A DNA stretch of 57,221 nucleotides, from NCBI GenBank assembly GCA_040756475.1, contig JBFLZB010000009.1, positions 1 to 57,221 on the forward strand, given 5' to 3'. Shown here piece by piece: positions 23,465 to 32,306 of this stretch. The notes under the pieces are model-generated. The model was not told the DNA's origin and did not search any database. It was given only the letters and a program-made list of their open reading frames with translations. Made by a program: the position numbers and the translations under genes. This stretch comes from Thermodesulfobacteriota bacterium (lineage in GTDB: Bacteria > Desulfobacterota > Deferrisomatia > Deferrisomatales > JACRMM01). The first letter of the stretch is position 1. Each line of letters opens with the position of its first letter.

Positions 23465-26191
23465 TCAGCCTTCTCCCAACGCCTCTCGCACCAAGGCTTC
23501 CTGTTCCTGTCGATGCAGGAAGGAAAAACCCGTGGCCGGGCTCGCCGCCGCGGGGCGCCCCACGTAGCCCACCTCTGCACCGCCCTTCGCGCCCCTAGCG
23601 CCCGGGGCCCGCAGCCGGGGCGCCACGAAGGCCCAGGCCCCCATGTTGGCCGGCTCCTCCTGCACCCAGCGCCACTCTTTAACGCCGCGCAGGGGCGCCA
23701 GGGCCTCTTCCAGGGCCGCCTCCGGGAAGGGGGCGAGCTGCTCCAGGCGCACCAGGGCCACGCCCTTGATCCCGGCCTTCTTCCGGGCGGCCAGGAGGTC
23801 ATAGTAGATCTTGCCGGTGCACAGGAGCACCCGGCGGGGTTTGCCCCTGACCGGCTGCGGGTCCGGCAGCACCGTGCGGAACCGGCCCTCGGCCAGCTCC
23901 GTCAGGGGGGAAACCGCTTCGGGGTGGCGCAGGAGGCTCTTGGGGGTCAGGACCACCAGGGGCTTGCGCCAGGGAGCTTTGGCCTGCCGCCGCAGGAGGT
24001 GGAAGTACTGAGCGGGGGTCGTGGGCTGGCACACCTGGAGGTTGTCCTCGGCGAAGAGCTGGAGGAACCGCTCGGGCCGGGCCGTGGAGTGGTCGGGCCC
24101 CTGCCCCTCGTAGCCGTGGGGCAGGAGCAGCACGAGCCCGTTGGGCCTTTGCCACTTGGCCTCGGCGCTCGCCACGAACTGGTCGACGATCACCTGGGCC
24201 CCGTTGGCGAAGTCGCCGTACTGGGCTTCCCAGAGCACCAGGGTACGGGGCGCCACCGCCGCGTACCCGTACTCGAACCCCACTACGGCCGCCTCGGAAA
24301 GCGGGCTGTCGAACACCTGGAACCGCGCCTGTCCCCGCTTCACGTGGTCGAGCGGCACCCAGGGCTCGCCGCTGGCGGTGTCGAACCACACGCAGTGGCG
24401 CTGGCTGAAGGTGCCCCGCCGGCTGTCCTCCCCGCTCAGACGCACCGGAACGCCTTCCGACAAGAGGCCCCCGAAGGCCAGGGCCTCGGCCCCGGCCCAG
24501 TCCAGCCCCGTCCCCCCCTCCCCCGACTGTGCCGCTTCCACTCTGCGCTCCAGGATCTTCCGCAGCTTGGGATGGAGCGAGAAGCCGTCGGGCACCCGGG
24601 CGAGGGCCCGGTGGAGGTCCTGCAGCTCCCCCTCCGGGACGCCCGTGTCCGGTCCGGGCTCCTCCGGCCGGCCTCCCAGGCCCTCCCACCCGTCCCAGGG
24701 CTCCGGGGGCGACCAGACGCAGGGCTGGGAGCGCGCCGCCTGGTACGCCTCCTCCAGGGCGGCGTCCACCTCGCGGTTGAGCTCCTCCAGGAGGGCGGCG
24801 CCTTCTGCCTCCGGCGCCGCTTCTCGCGCGTAGAGCTCGTGCACCGGGGGGCGGTCGCGAATCCGCTCGTAGAGCAGCGGCTGGGTGAAGTAAGGCTCGT
24901 CTCCCTCGTTGTGGCCGTGGCGCCGGTAGCACACCAGGTCCACCACCGCGTCCTTGCCGAACTCCAGGCGGTACGCCAGCGCGAGCCGCGTGGCGAAGAG
25001 CACCGCCTCCGGGTTCTCCCCGTGGACGTGGAAGATCGGCACCATGAGCATCTTGGCCAGGTCGGTGGCGTAGCGGGTGGACCGGGCGTTCTCGGGCACC
25101 GTGGTGTACCCGATCTGGTTGTTGAGCACGATGTGGAGCGTGCCCCCCGTGGCATACCCGGGCAGGCGCGAGAGATTCAGGGTCTCGGCCACGATGCCCT
25201 GCCCCGGGAAGGCCGCGTCGCCGTGGATGAGGAGCGGGAGGACGGCCCGGGGCCCGCCCTCCCCCCGCCGGTCCTGAAGAGCCCGGGCCATGCCCTCCAC
25301 CACCGGGTTCACCGCCTCCAGGTGGCTCGGGTTCTCGGGGAGTACCACCCGCACGGGCCCCGCCCCGGTCTCGAGGCGGCCCGCGTAGCCGCTGTGATAC
25401 TTCACATCGCCCCCCCCCGGCAGCTCCTCCGGGTCGTAGGTCGCCTCGAACTGGCAGAAGACCTCCTCGTAGCTCTTCCCGAGCAGGTTCACGTGCACGT
25501 TGAGGCGCCCCCGGTGGGCCATCCCGAGCACCACTTCCTCGACTCCCTGCTCGGCGGCCGACCGGAGCAGGTCTCGGAGCTGGGGGATCAGGACCTCTGC
25601 TCCTTCCAGGGAGAACCGGGTCTGCCCCAGGTATCGTTTGTGGAGGAAGGCTTCGAACCGGGCAGCCCGGACGAGCCACCGCAGCACCTCCCGGCGCCGG
25701 TCGGGCCCCAGGGCGAGCCGGTTGCGCACGGGCTCCATGCGGTCTTGCAGCCAGCGGCGCTCGTCCGGGTCTTGCAGGTGCTGGTACTCCACCCCCACCG
25801 CCCGGCAGTAGGTCTCCCGCAGGGCGTCGACCACGGTGCCCAGGGGGACCGCCTCCCCGCCGAGCTCCGGGGCCCAGACCGGCTTCTCCAGGTCTTCCGG
25901 CCCGAGCCCGAAGCCTTCCAGATCCAGGAGGGGATGGGAGGTGGGGCAGACGCTGAGGGGATCGAGGCAGGCCAGCAGGTGCCCCAGCTCCCGGTACCGG
26001 GCGATCAGGGCGTCCGCCTTGGCCTGGAGTTCGGCCCCGGCGGCCGCCCCCTCGCCCGGCAGGCGTCGGGAGCCGAGCTCGAACCCCTCGAAAAACGCTC
26101 GCCACTCGGCGGAGACCCCCTCGGGGTCCGCCCGCCAGCGGGCGTACTGATCGTCGATGTACTGGGCGTTCCCGACCGCGGAAACACGCAT
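23465..26191 (-). CDS. sucA: 2-oxoglutarate dehydrogenase E1
   Basis: A 908-residue thiamine-diphosphate enzyme, decarboxylating 2-oxoglutarate and succinylating E2. It shows the N-terminal SucA tail (NAQYIDDQYARWRADPEGVSAEWRAFFEG), the active-site core GMAHRGRLNVHVNLLGK, HSGYAG, HGDAAFPGQGIVAETLNL, NNQIGYTT, HVHGENPEAVLFAT, YRRHGHNEGDEP, and the pyrimidine-domain RGTFSQRHCVWFD and YEYGYA-like FEYGYAAVAP. Length is near the usual 900-930. First gene of sucA-sucB-lpd-cyclase/MurD. It is divergent from the Lon-family gene; I found no convincing sigma-70 promoter for it in the 159-base gap. Confidence 0.95.
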   Translation of the reverse strand: MRVSAVGNAQYIDDQYARWRADPEGVSAEWRAFFEGFELGSRRLPGEGAAAGAELQAKADALIARYRELGHLLACLDPLSVCPTSHPLLDLEGFGLGPEDLEKPVWAPELGGEAVPLGTVVDALRETYCRAVGVEYQHLQDPDERRWLQDRMEPVRNRLALGPDRRREVLRWLVRAARFEAFLHKRYLGQTRFSLEGAEVLIPQLRDLLRSAAEQGVEEVVLGMAHRGRLNVHVNLLGKSYEEVFCQFEATYDPEELPGGGDVKYHSGYAGRLETGAGPVRVVLPENPSHLEAVNPVVEGMARALQDRRGEGGPRAVLPLLIHGDAAFPGQGIVAETLNLSRLPGYATGGTLHIVLNNQIGYTTVPENARSTRYATDLAKMLMVPIFHVHGENPEAVLFATRLALAYRLEFGKDAVVDLVCYRRHGHNEGDEPYFTQPLLYERIRDRPPVHELYAREAAPEAEGAALLEELNREVDAALEEAYQAARSQPCVWSPPEPWDGWEGLGGRPEEPGPDTGVPEGELQDLHRALARVPDGFSLHPKLRKILERRVEAAQSGEGGTGLDWAGAEALAFGGLLSEGVPVRLSGEDSRRGTFSQRHCVWFDTASGEPWVPLDHVKRGQARFQVFDSPLSEAAVVGFEYGYAAVAPRTLVLWEAQYGDFANGAQVIVDQFVASAEAKWQRPNGLVLLLPHGYEGQGPDHSTARPERFLQLFAEDNLQVCQPTTPAQYFHLLRRQAKAPWRKPLVVLTPKSLLRHPEAVSPLTELAEGRFRTVLPDPQPVRGKPRRVLLCTGKIYYDLLAARKKAGIKGVALVRLEQLAPFPEAALEEALAPLRGVKEWRWVQEEPANMGAWAFVAPRLRAPGARGAKGGAEVGYVGRPAAASPATGFSFLHRQEQEALVREALGEG

Positions 26192-26284
26192 GGGGGCTCC
26201 TCCGCAGCGATGGATGGGGCCGGCTCAGGGTAGCGGGCCGAACCGGGAAAGCAAGGGCGCCGGAAGTCCTGGGAGCCGAGCGGT

Positions 26285-26312
26285 TTGAAACGGGACCCCA
26301 GGTGGTTACAAT
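26285..26312 (+). promoter_or_regulatory. Promoter of the Lon-family protease gene
   Basis: TTGAAA (26285-26290), 16-base spacer, TACAAT (26307-26312), each five of six to consensus. Start near 26319, leaving a short 5' leader that contains GGAGGAG before the ATG at 26351. No HrcA (CIRCE) inverted repeat is visible. Confidence 0.6.
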
Positions 26313-26350
26313 GGCGCTTCTTTGTTCCCTCTCTTGCGGAGGAGGCCCGG

Positions 26351-28750
26351 ATGACCCCCCCCTTGGAACCCCTGAGGCTTCGCCGGCGGGTGGACCCCGC
26401 CGCATTCCCCTTCGAGACCACCGCCGACATCGAGCCCATGCGCAAGCCCCTGGGGCAGGGGCGGGTTCTGCGGGCCCTGGACTTCGGCATCGGGGTCGAG
26501 AGTCAGGGTTACAACATCTTCGTTCTCGGGCAGCCCGGGGCCGGCAAGCGCACCACGGTGCTCGACCTGCTCCAGGAGGCCGCCGCCCACCGCCCCGTGC
26601 CCGAGGACTGGGCGTGCGTCTTCAACTTCCAGGACGAGGAGCGCCCCCTGGCCCTGTCGCTGCCGGCCGGGAGCGCCGAGGGTCTGCGCCAGGACATGGA
26701 GGCCCTGGTAAAGAGCCTGCTCGCCGAGATTCCCAAGGCGTTCTCGGGGGACGGCTACGAAAAGGAGAAGGCGGCAGCCGTCAAGGCCGCCCAGGAGGAG
26801 AAGACCCAGGTCTTCCGGGAGCTCGAAACCGTGGCCAACGCCCACGGGTTCCTGGTGCAGCGAAGCGCCGAAGGACTCGCACTCATCTACACCCACGAGG
26901 GCTCCCCCGTGAGCCAGGAAGACTTCGAGAAGCTCCCCGAGGCGGAGCAGGAAGCCGTGCGCAAGGCCCGCGAGGTGCTCCAGTCGAAGCTTCGGGAGAC
27001 CATCGAGGCGGTCAAGGCCATCGAGCACCGGGCCAAGGAGACGGTGAAGGACTTGGAGCGCCGGATCGCCCTGGCCGCGGTGGGCCACGAGATCGAGGCG
27101 CTGGTGCGGAAGTACGCGGCGCTCGCCCGGGTGGTGGAGTACCTCAAGGCCGTGGAAAAAGACGTCATCGACAACCTGGACGAGTTTCGCTCCGGCGGCC
27201 AGGAAGGCCCCACCCTGCCCTTTCCCTTTCGGGCGGCCCTCACCGAGAACCGCACCAAGCGCTATCAGGTGAACGTGCTCGTGAACAACAAGGGGCTGGA
27301 GGCCTCCCCGGTGGTGCACGAGTCGAACCCCACCTACCACAACCTCATCGGGCGCATCGAGCACCACGTGCAGCTCGGGGCCTTCACCACCGACTTCACC
27401 CTGGTCAAGGCGGGCGCCTTCCACCGGGCCAACGGGGGCTACCTGGTGCTCGACGCCCGGGACGTGCTCGTCAACCCCTTCGCCTACGATGCGTTGAAGC
27501 GGGTGCTCAAGGAGCGGGAGATCCGCATCGAGGAGATCGGCGAGCAGTTCCGCCTCATCTCCACCACCACACTCAAACCCGAGCCCATCCCCGCGCGGCT
27601 CAAGGTGGTGCTCCTGGGCACGCCCTGGATCTACTACCTGCTCCACCACTACGACGAGGACTTCGCCCAGCTCTTCAAGGTCAAGGGCGAGTTCTCCGAC
27701 GACATGCCCCTTACCGACGAGAACCGGGAGAGCTACGCCTTCCTGGTGGCCCACCACTGCACCGAAGAGGGGCTCCTGCCCTTCCATCGGGATGCGGTGG
27801 CCGGGGTGGTGGAGGAGGGCCTGCGCTTCGCCGAGCACCAGGAGCGCCTCGCCAGCCACCACCAGGAGCTGGTGGACCTGGTGCGCGAGGCCCACCACTG
27901 GGCACGGGCCGCCGGGGCGCCGGTGGTGGGCGCCGAGCACGTGGCGCGGGCCGTGTCGGAGAAGATCGGGCGCAACAACTATCTGGAAGAGATCATCGGC
28001 CGCCTCATCGAGGAGGGCACCATCGTCATCGAGGCCGAGGGCGAGGCCGTGGGCCAGGTGAACGGGCTCTCGGTGTACGACCTGGGGGACTACGCCTTCG
28101 GCAAGCCCTCCCGCGTCACGGCCAAGGTCTTCCTGGGCAAGGAGGGGGTGGTCAACATCGAGCGCGAAAGCGAGCTCGGGGGCCGCATCCACAACAAGGG
28201 CATGCTCATCCTCCAGGGCTACTTCGGCTCCCGCTACGCCCGGCGTTTCCCCATCGCGTTCGCCGCGACCCTATGTTTCGAGCAGTCCTACGGCGGGGTG
28301 GAGGGCGACAGCGCCTCCACGGCCGAGCTGCTGGCCCTGATCTCGGCCCTGGGCGAGGTCCCCCTGCGCCAGGACCTGGCCATCACGGGATCGGTGGACC
28401 AGCGGGGCAGCATACAGGCCATCGGGGGCGTGAACCTCAAGATCGAGGGCTTCTACAAGACCTGCGTGGTCAAGGGCCTCACCGGCACCCAAGGGGTCGT
28501 CATCCCCCGGGCCAACCTGAAGAACCTCATGCTCGACTCCGAGGTGGTGGCGGCGGTGGAGGCGGGCCGATTCCACGTGTACGCCGTCGCCACCGTGGAC
28601 GAGGCGCTGGAGCTCTTCACGAGGCTGCCGGCGGGAGCCGAGGACGCCTACGGCAACTACCCCGAAGGCAGCGTCAACGCCAAGGTGATGCGCCGCCTCG
28701 AGCGCCTGGCGGAGCTGTGGAAGAAGCTCCACGCGGGGGAGACCGCGTAG
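26351..28750 (+). CDS. Lon-family ATP-dependent protease (AAA_32/LonB-like)
   Basis: A 799-residue protease of the Lon-related group lacking the LonA N-terminal substrate domain. The start is set by GCGGAGGAGG just upstream. N-terminal ATPase part: GQPGAGKRTTVLDLL (Walker A) with a long charged helical insertion (residues about 120-260). The AAA core continues with HRANGGYLVLDARDVLVNPFA and LVVLLGTPWIYYLLHHYDEDFAQLFKVKGEF, then a C-terminal Lon protease domain. The catalytic Ser is in GVEGDSASTAELLAL (near residue 654) and the Lys in GGVNLKIEGFY (near residue 697). It degrades damaged or regulatory proteins in the cytoplasm; targets unknown. Single gene with its own promoter. Confidence 0.92.
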   Translation: MTPPLEPLRLRRRVDPAAFPFETTADIEPMRKPLGQGRVLRALDFGIGVESQGYNIFVLGQPGAGKRTTVLDLLQEAAAHRPVPEDWACVFNFQDEERPLALSLPAGSAEGLRQDMEALVKSLLAEIPKAFSGDGYEKEKAAAVKAAQEEKTQVFRELETVANAHGFLVQRSAEGLALIYTHEGSPVSQEDFEKLPEAEQEAVRKAREVLQSKLRETIEAVKAIEHRAKETVKDLERRIALAAVGHEIEALVRKYAALARVVEYLKAVEKDVIDNLDEFRSGGQEGPTLPFPFRAALTENRTKRYQVNVLVNNKGLEASPVVHESNPTYHNLIGRIEHHVQLGAFTTDFTLVKAGAFHRANGGYLVLDARDVLVNPFAYDALKRVLKEREIRIEEIGEQFRLISTTTLKPEPIPARLKVVLLGTPWIYYLLHHYDEDFAQLFKVKGEFSDDMPLTDENRESYAFLVAHHCTEEGLLPFHRDAVAGVVEEGLRFAEHQERLASHHQELVDLVREAHHWARAAGAPVVGAEHVARAVSEKIGRNNYLEEIIGRLIEEGTIVIEAEGEAVGQVNGLSVYDLGDYAFGKPSRVTAKVFLGKEGVVNIERESELGGRIHNKGMLILQGYFGSRYARRFPIAFAATLCFEQSYGGVEGDSASTAELLALISALGEVPLRQDLAITGSVDQRGSIQAIGGVNLKIEGFYKTCVVKGLTGTQGVVIPRANLKNLMLDSEVVAAVEAGRFHVYAVATVDEALELFTRLPAGAEDAYGNYPEGSVNAKVMRRLERLAELWKKLHAGETA

Positions 28751-28762
28751 CCGGGCCCCATG

Positions 28763-28818
28763 GAAATCGGTATCGGGATCGGTTCGATAGCGATACCGAT
28801 AGCGATACCGATCCCGAA
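28763..28818. repeat. GATACCGATAGC-type tract
   Basis: GAAATCGGTATCGGGATCGG leads into TTCGATAGCGATACCGATAG and CGATACCGATCCCG: six-base units around GATACC/GATAGC, with the first part complementary to the last. Lies in the convergent gap between the Lon-family gene and the feo operon and could form a hairpin. Confidence 0.65.
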
Positions 28819-28848
28819 CGGGTGCAGGGGGTCGGGGAAGGGTTCTCC

Positions 28849-29016
28849 CTACTGTCGGCACTTTCCGCAGGCCGAGCACCCGGCGCAGGCGTCGAGCTCC
28901 TGCCGGCAGCGGGGGCAGATGCGCCAGCCCGGCTGCTCCAGGGGGCAGCGGCAGGAGGGGCAGGCCCGGGGAGACGACGTGGGGCTGGGAACCGGTTTCC
29001 GGAAGGGATTTCGCAT
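28849..29016 (-). CDS. Small Cys-rich zinc-ribbon protein downstream of feoB
   Basis: A 55-residue protein starting 14 bases after the feoB stop, in the same operon. After a Pro/Ser-rich start it has a zinc-ribbon-like block (CPSCRCPL, then CPRCRQEL), followed by CAGCSACGKC. Ten Cys in 38 residues suggest binding of zinc, iron or an Fe-S cluster. Small proteins often accompany FeoB (FeoC, or FeoB-associated Cys-rich proteins), but this one lacks FeoC's winged helix and the membrane segment of the Cys-rich group. It is therefore not assigned to either. Coding status is inferred from position and Cys spacing. Confidence 0.6.
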   Translation of the reverse strand: MRNPFRKPVPSPTSSPRACPSCRCPLEQPGWRICPRCRQELDACAGCSACGKCRQ

Positions 29017-29030
29017 GGAAGCCCCCGTCC

Positions 29031-30875
29031 TCAGAGGACGGCCTGGGCCACAAGGCCGCCCACGCCGAAGGCCAGGGCGCAGGCCCCGAGCCAGATGGTG
29101 GCCGCCTCGCGCACGCCCCGCTCCTTGAAGAGGATCATGAGGCTCGCGATGCACGGCACGAAAAGCGTGATCGTGACCAGGCTTACCACGGTCTGCCAGG
29201 GGCTCAGGGAGAGGTCGGTCAGGCCCGCGGCACCGAAGTCGCGCCGTACCATCCCCATCACGAAGGCCGTGGCGGCCTCCCGGGGAAGCTTGAGCCACCC
29301 CTCGGTCAGGGGCGCCAGGGCTCGCTGCCAGGCCCCCAGCCCCCCGCTCACTTGCAGCAGTGAAACCCCGAGGGCGCCTACCACGAACCAGACGTAGGCC
29401 TCCTTCATGAAAAAGAAGGTGCGCACGAAGATCTTGCGCGCCACGTTGCCCGGCCGAGGCCAGCGCATGGGGGGCAGGTCGATCAGGAGCGGCGTGCTCT
29501 TGCCGGGGATCACCCGGTGGAGCACCGTTCCCACGGCGACCAGGCAGGCGAAGATGACCAGGGCGTACACCGCGGTGTACCTGGCCCCCACCGCGGCCAG
29601 CATGCCGACGATGACCCCCAGCTGGGCCGAGCAGGGGATCACGAAGTTCAGGATCGTGGTGGCGATGGTGCGCTCCCGCTGGGAGCCGAGGATGCGGGTG
29701 GTAATGGTACCGAGCTGGACGCACCCGAACCCCAGGATCACCGGGATCACGGCGCGGCCGTTGAGCCCCAGGGAGTTCATGAGCCGGTCCAGCAGCGTGG
29801 CCAGGCGGGGCAGGTATCCCGAGTCCTCCAGGAGGGAGAGCGCCGTATAGAACCCCATAACCAGGGGCAGCAGAAGCCCCAGCAGGTAGGTCACCGTCAT
29901 GGTGAGGACGCCGAACTCGCCCACCAGGATCTGTCCCAAAACCGTGGCTTCGGGCACCCACCGCCCCACCACCTCCCGGATCCACGGCTCGTAGTACCCC
30001 TGGAGGAGGGTCTCTTCGGTGAGTCCCACCACCTCCCCCGCGATCCACACCCCGATGAGCTCGTAGCAGCCCCACAGGACCAGGAACAGGATGGGGACCC
30101 CCGTGAGGGGCTCCAGGCACAGGCGCCCCAGGACGTCCCGCACCCGCGCCGAGCCCTCGGGCCGCACCACCACCCGCTCTACCAGGTCGTTGACCCGCTG
30201 CCGGCGCAGGAGATAGACGCGCTCCCGCTCCCCCAGGGGGGCGACCCCGTGGCGCTGGGCCACGACGGCGTCTCCCTCGAGCACGAGGAGCGCTTCCGGG
30301 CGCGAGTCCACCCGATCCAGGAGCCGGAGCACCTGGGCCTCCACCTCCGGATGGGCGCGGCCCGGCACCGCCCGTTCCAGGGCCTCGTAGGCCTCCCGGA
30401 GGCCCCGGCCCTTCACGGCCGCCGCGGGGATCACCGGCACCCCGAGCTCCTCCGAGAGGCGCGCCGCGTCGACCACGATGCCCGCGGCCTCCGCCTCGTC
30501 GCAGAAGTTCAGGGCCACCACGGTGGGCAACCCCATGTCGATCACCTGCAGGGTGAGGAAGAGGTCGCGCTCCAGGTGGGTCGCGTCTACGATGTTCACC
30601 ACCACGTCGGCGCCCAGGATCACGTCCCGGGCCACCCGCTCCTCGTCATTGAAGGACCCCACCCCGTAGACGCCCGGGGTGTCGAACAGGGCGTCCTCCC
30701 CGACCCTTCCCCGGTGCACCTCCACCGTGGTGCCGGGAAAGTTGGAGACCTCCACGTACATGCCGCTCCACGCGCCGAAGAATACGGACTTGCCCACGTT
30801 GGGATTGCCGACGAGCACGATCTTCCGCCGCCCCGCCGCCTCTTCGAGGATCGGGGCACAGGCACCGTGGTTCAC
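29031..30875 (-). CDS. feoB: Ferrous iron transporter B
   Basis: A 614-residue Fe(II) permease starting at a GTG that overlaps the feoA stop (GTGA). N-terminal GTPase: G1 GNPNVGKS (residues 23-30), G2-region NFPGTTVEV, G3 DTPGVYG and G4-like NFCDEAE, where the canonical NxxD holds as NFCD. After a helical guanine-nucleotide-dissociation-like region come the Gate motifs with essential Cys: GFGCVQLGTITTRILGSQRERTI and NFVIPCSAQLG. About eight to ten membrane helices follow. Shorter than E. coli FeoB (773) but complete in motifs. Cytoplasmic membrane, Fe2+ import under low-oxygen conditions. Confidence 0.94.
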   Translation of the reverse strand: MNHGACAPILEEAAGRRKIVLVGNPNVGKSVFFGAWSGMYVEVSNFPGTTVEVHRGRVGEDALFDTPGVYGVGSFNDEERVARDVILGADVVVNIVDATHLERDLFLTLQVIDMGLPTVVALNFCDEAEAAGIVVDAARLSEELGVPVIPAAAVKGRGLREAYEALERAVPGRAHPEVEAQVLRLLDRVDSRPEALLVLEGDAVVAQRHGVAPLGERERVYLLRRQRVNDLVERVVVRPEGSARVRDVLGRLCLEPLTGVPILFLVLWGCYELIGVWIAGEVVGLTEETLLQGYYEPWIREVVGRWVPEATVLGQILVGEFGVLTMTVTYLLGLLLPLVMGFYTALSLLEDSGYLPRLATLLDRLMNSLGLNGRAVIPVILGFGCVQLGTITTRILGSQRERTIATTILNFVIPCSAQLGVIVGMLAAVGARYTAVYALVIFACLVAVGTVLHRVIPGKSTPLLIDLPPMRWPRPGNVARKIFVRTFFFMKEAYVWFVVGALGVSLLQVSGGLGAWQRALAPLTEGWLKLPREAATAFVMGMVRRDFGAAGLTDLSLSPWQTVVSLVTITLFVPCIASLMILFKERGVREAATIWLGACALAFGVGGLVAQAVL

Positions 30876-31102
30876 GCCCTGCTCCCCTCTCCCTCGACCT
30901 GTATGGCCCGAGCGAGCTGCCGCCCCACCGCGATCTCCTGCCCCCCGTAGCGCAGCACCAGGGGGCCGAAGGGCAGCTTGGCCTGGCAGCACACCCGGCA
31001 GCCGTCGGCGATGCCGAAGCGCAGGAGCTGAACCCGAAGGTCGGCGTCCGGGATGGCCGTCACCCGGGCCCACTCGCCCCGCCGCATATCGCTCAGACAC
31101 AT
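30872..31102 (-). CDS. feoA: FeoA family protein
   Basis: A 76-residue SH3-like FeoA, from the ATG preceded by AGGAG at eight bases. LSDMRRGEWARVTAIPDADLRVQLLRFGIADGCRV is the typical N-terminal half (usually L..l..G....i......l...Lg..G...G), and the end PLVLRYGGQEIAVGRQLARAI matches the strand with G..iAl....A. FeoA is thought to regulate FeoB GTPase activity at the membrane. Translationally coupled to feoB. A second in-frame ATG at 31087 is possible but lacks a ribosome site. Confidence 0.88.
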   Translation of the reverse strand: MCLSDMRRGEWARVTAIPDADLRVQLLRFGIADGCRVCCQAKLPFGPLVLRYGGQEIAVGRQLARAIQVEGEGSRA

Positions 31103-31133
31103 GTCCTGGCTCCTCTTGTTGAGAACGAATGTC

Positions 31134-31162
31134 AGGATAATGAGTCGGAGCGCCGGGGTCAA
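31134..31162 (-). promoter_or_regulatory. feoA promoter with possible Fur half-sites
   Basis: On the minus strand TTGACC (31157-31162), 17 bases, TATCCT (31134-31139). Overlapping the -10 is TCATTATCCTGACA, which contains the ATTATC half of a Fur box. About 30 bases upstream is TGAAAAT-CGC-TCTCA, a partial dyad resembling a Fur box. Iron repression is the expected control for feo genes; the boxes are imperfect and need testing. Confidence 0.45.
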
Positions 31163-31323
31163 CAACAAACTGAGAGCGATTTTCAAGAAAGCGCCGGCTG
31201 GCACGAGGCTCGGCTTGACCTCGATCAAGGCCGGCGCCCCACGGGAGGCGTATCTTCCCCCCAGACGACACCACACAGTACACAGGGCACGGAGCCCAAA
31301 GCACAGGCACAAGGGAGGCCGCC

Positions 31324-32112
31324 ATGAAGCGCCAGATCATCCGCATCGACGAAGACAAGTGCACAGGCTGCGGCCTGTGCGTCCCCAACTGCGCCGAGGG
31401 CAGCCTGGAGATCCGCAACGGAAAGGCTGTGCTCGTCAAAGAGGCCCTGTGCGACGGCCTGGGGGCCTGCCTGGGCCACTGTCCGGAGGGGGCCCTCATC
31501 ATCGAGGAGCGCGACGCCGAGGCCTTCGACGAACACCTGGTCGAGCAACGGCTGGAGGCACTGGGACGTCCCCCGCTCCACGCGCCCCAGCCGGCGGCGA
31601 AACCGCCCGTGGCGGGGGGCTGCCCCTCCGCCCGGCCCCTGAGCCTCGGCGGCGGGTGCCCGTCGGCCCAGGCGGCCACCCTGGGCGCGCGCCGGCCCGC
31701 GGCCGCCCCCGGCGGGGCGCAAATCGCTGCGCCAACGCCCTCGGAGCTCTCCCACTGGCCCGTGCAGCTGGGGCTCCTGCCTCCGACGGCGCCCTTCTTC
31801 CGCGGGGCCGAGCTCCTGCTCACCGCCGACTGCGTGCCGTTTGCCTACCCGGACTTCCACCAGAACCTGCTGCGGGGCAAGGCAGTCGCGGTGGCATGCC
31901 CCAAGCTCGACAACGCCGGAGCCCACTTCCAGAAGCTGATCCAGATCTTCCGGCAGGGAGGGCTCGCCGGGGTCACGGTGGTGCGCATGGAGGTGCCCTG
32001 CTGCGGGGGGCTGAGCGCCATGGCCGCGGAAGCCCTCAAGGAGAGCGGCGCGAACATCCCCTACCGGGAGGTGGTGATCGGACGGGACGGCACGGTGGTG
32101 GGTGACGGGTGA
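31324..32112 (+). CDS. 4Fe-4S ferredoxin-domain protein
   Basis: A 262-residue protein, ATG preceded by GGGAGG. Residues 1-65 hold two [4Fe-4S] ligand sets: CTGCGLCVPNC and CDGLGACLGHCP. A Pro/Ala/Gly-rich linker contains two copies of GGCPSA (around 101 and 116). A C-terminal domain follows with further Cys: LLTADCVPFAYPDF, AVACPKLDN and VPCCGGL, found in a ferredoxin family common in anaerobes. It may act in electron transfer or redox sensing. Divergent from feoAB across 220 bases. The stop codon lies inside a GTGACGGG tandem repeat, so the true C-terminus depends on repeat phase. Confidence 0.8.
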   Translation: MKRQIIRIDEDKCTGCGLCVPNCAEGSLEIRNGKAVLVKEALCDGLGACLGHCPEGALIIEERDAEAFDEHLVEQRLEALGRPPLHAPQPAAKPPVAGGCPSARPLSLGGGCPSAQAATLGARRPAAAPGGAQIAAPTPSELSHWPVQLGLLPPTAPFFRGAELLLTADCVPFAYPDFHQNLLRGKAVAVACPKLDNAGAHFQKLIQIFRQGGLAGVTVVRMEVPCCGGLSAMAAEALKESGANIPYREVVIGRDGTVVGDG

Positions 32113-32305
32113 CGGGTGACGGGTGACGGGGGAGACGTGAGACGTGAAATGTGAAACGTGAGACGTGACGGGCGCGGAGTGCCGAGTGACGCGTGAAGCG
32201 TGAGGCGGGCGTCGATCCTACTCCAACGAGCAACGGACAACGACCAACGGGCAACCTGCAACGCGCAACCCGCAACGGACCACGGACAACGGACAACGGA
32301 CAACT
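32103..32305. repeat. GTGACGGG and CAACGG degenerate repeat tract
   Basis: Four copies of the 8-mer GTGACGGG come first. They are followed by GACGTGAGACGTGAAATGTG-like units, and from about 32222 by CAACGG/CAACCC units (CAACGGACAACGACCAACGG and similar). The tract fills the gap between the ferredoxin gene and tsaB. The last part, ACCACGGACAAC with CAACCCGCAAC, is complementary to a tract at 57150-57177. Confidence 0.75.
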
Positions 32306-32306
32306 A

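Noticed and set aside
31215-31231. Dyad CTTGA/TCAAG upstream of the ferredoxin gene as an operator
   Set aside because: Only five pairs and no -10 element at a suitable distance; too weak to list.
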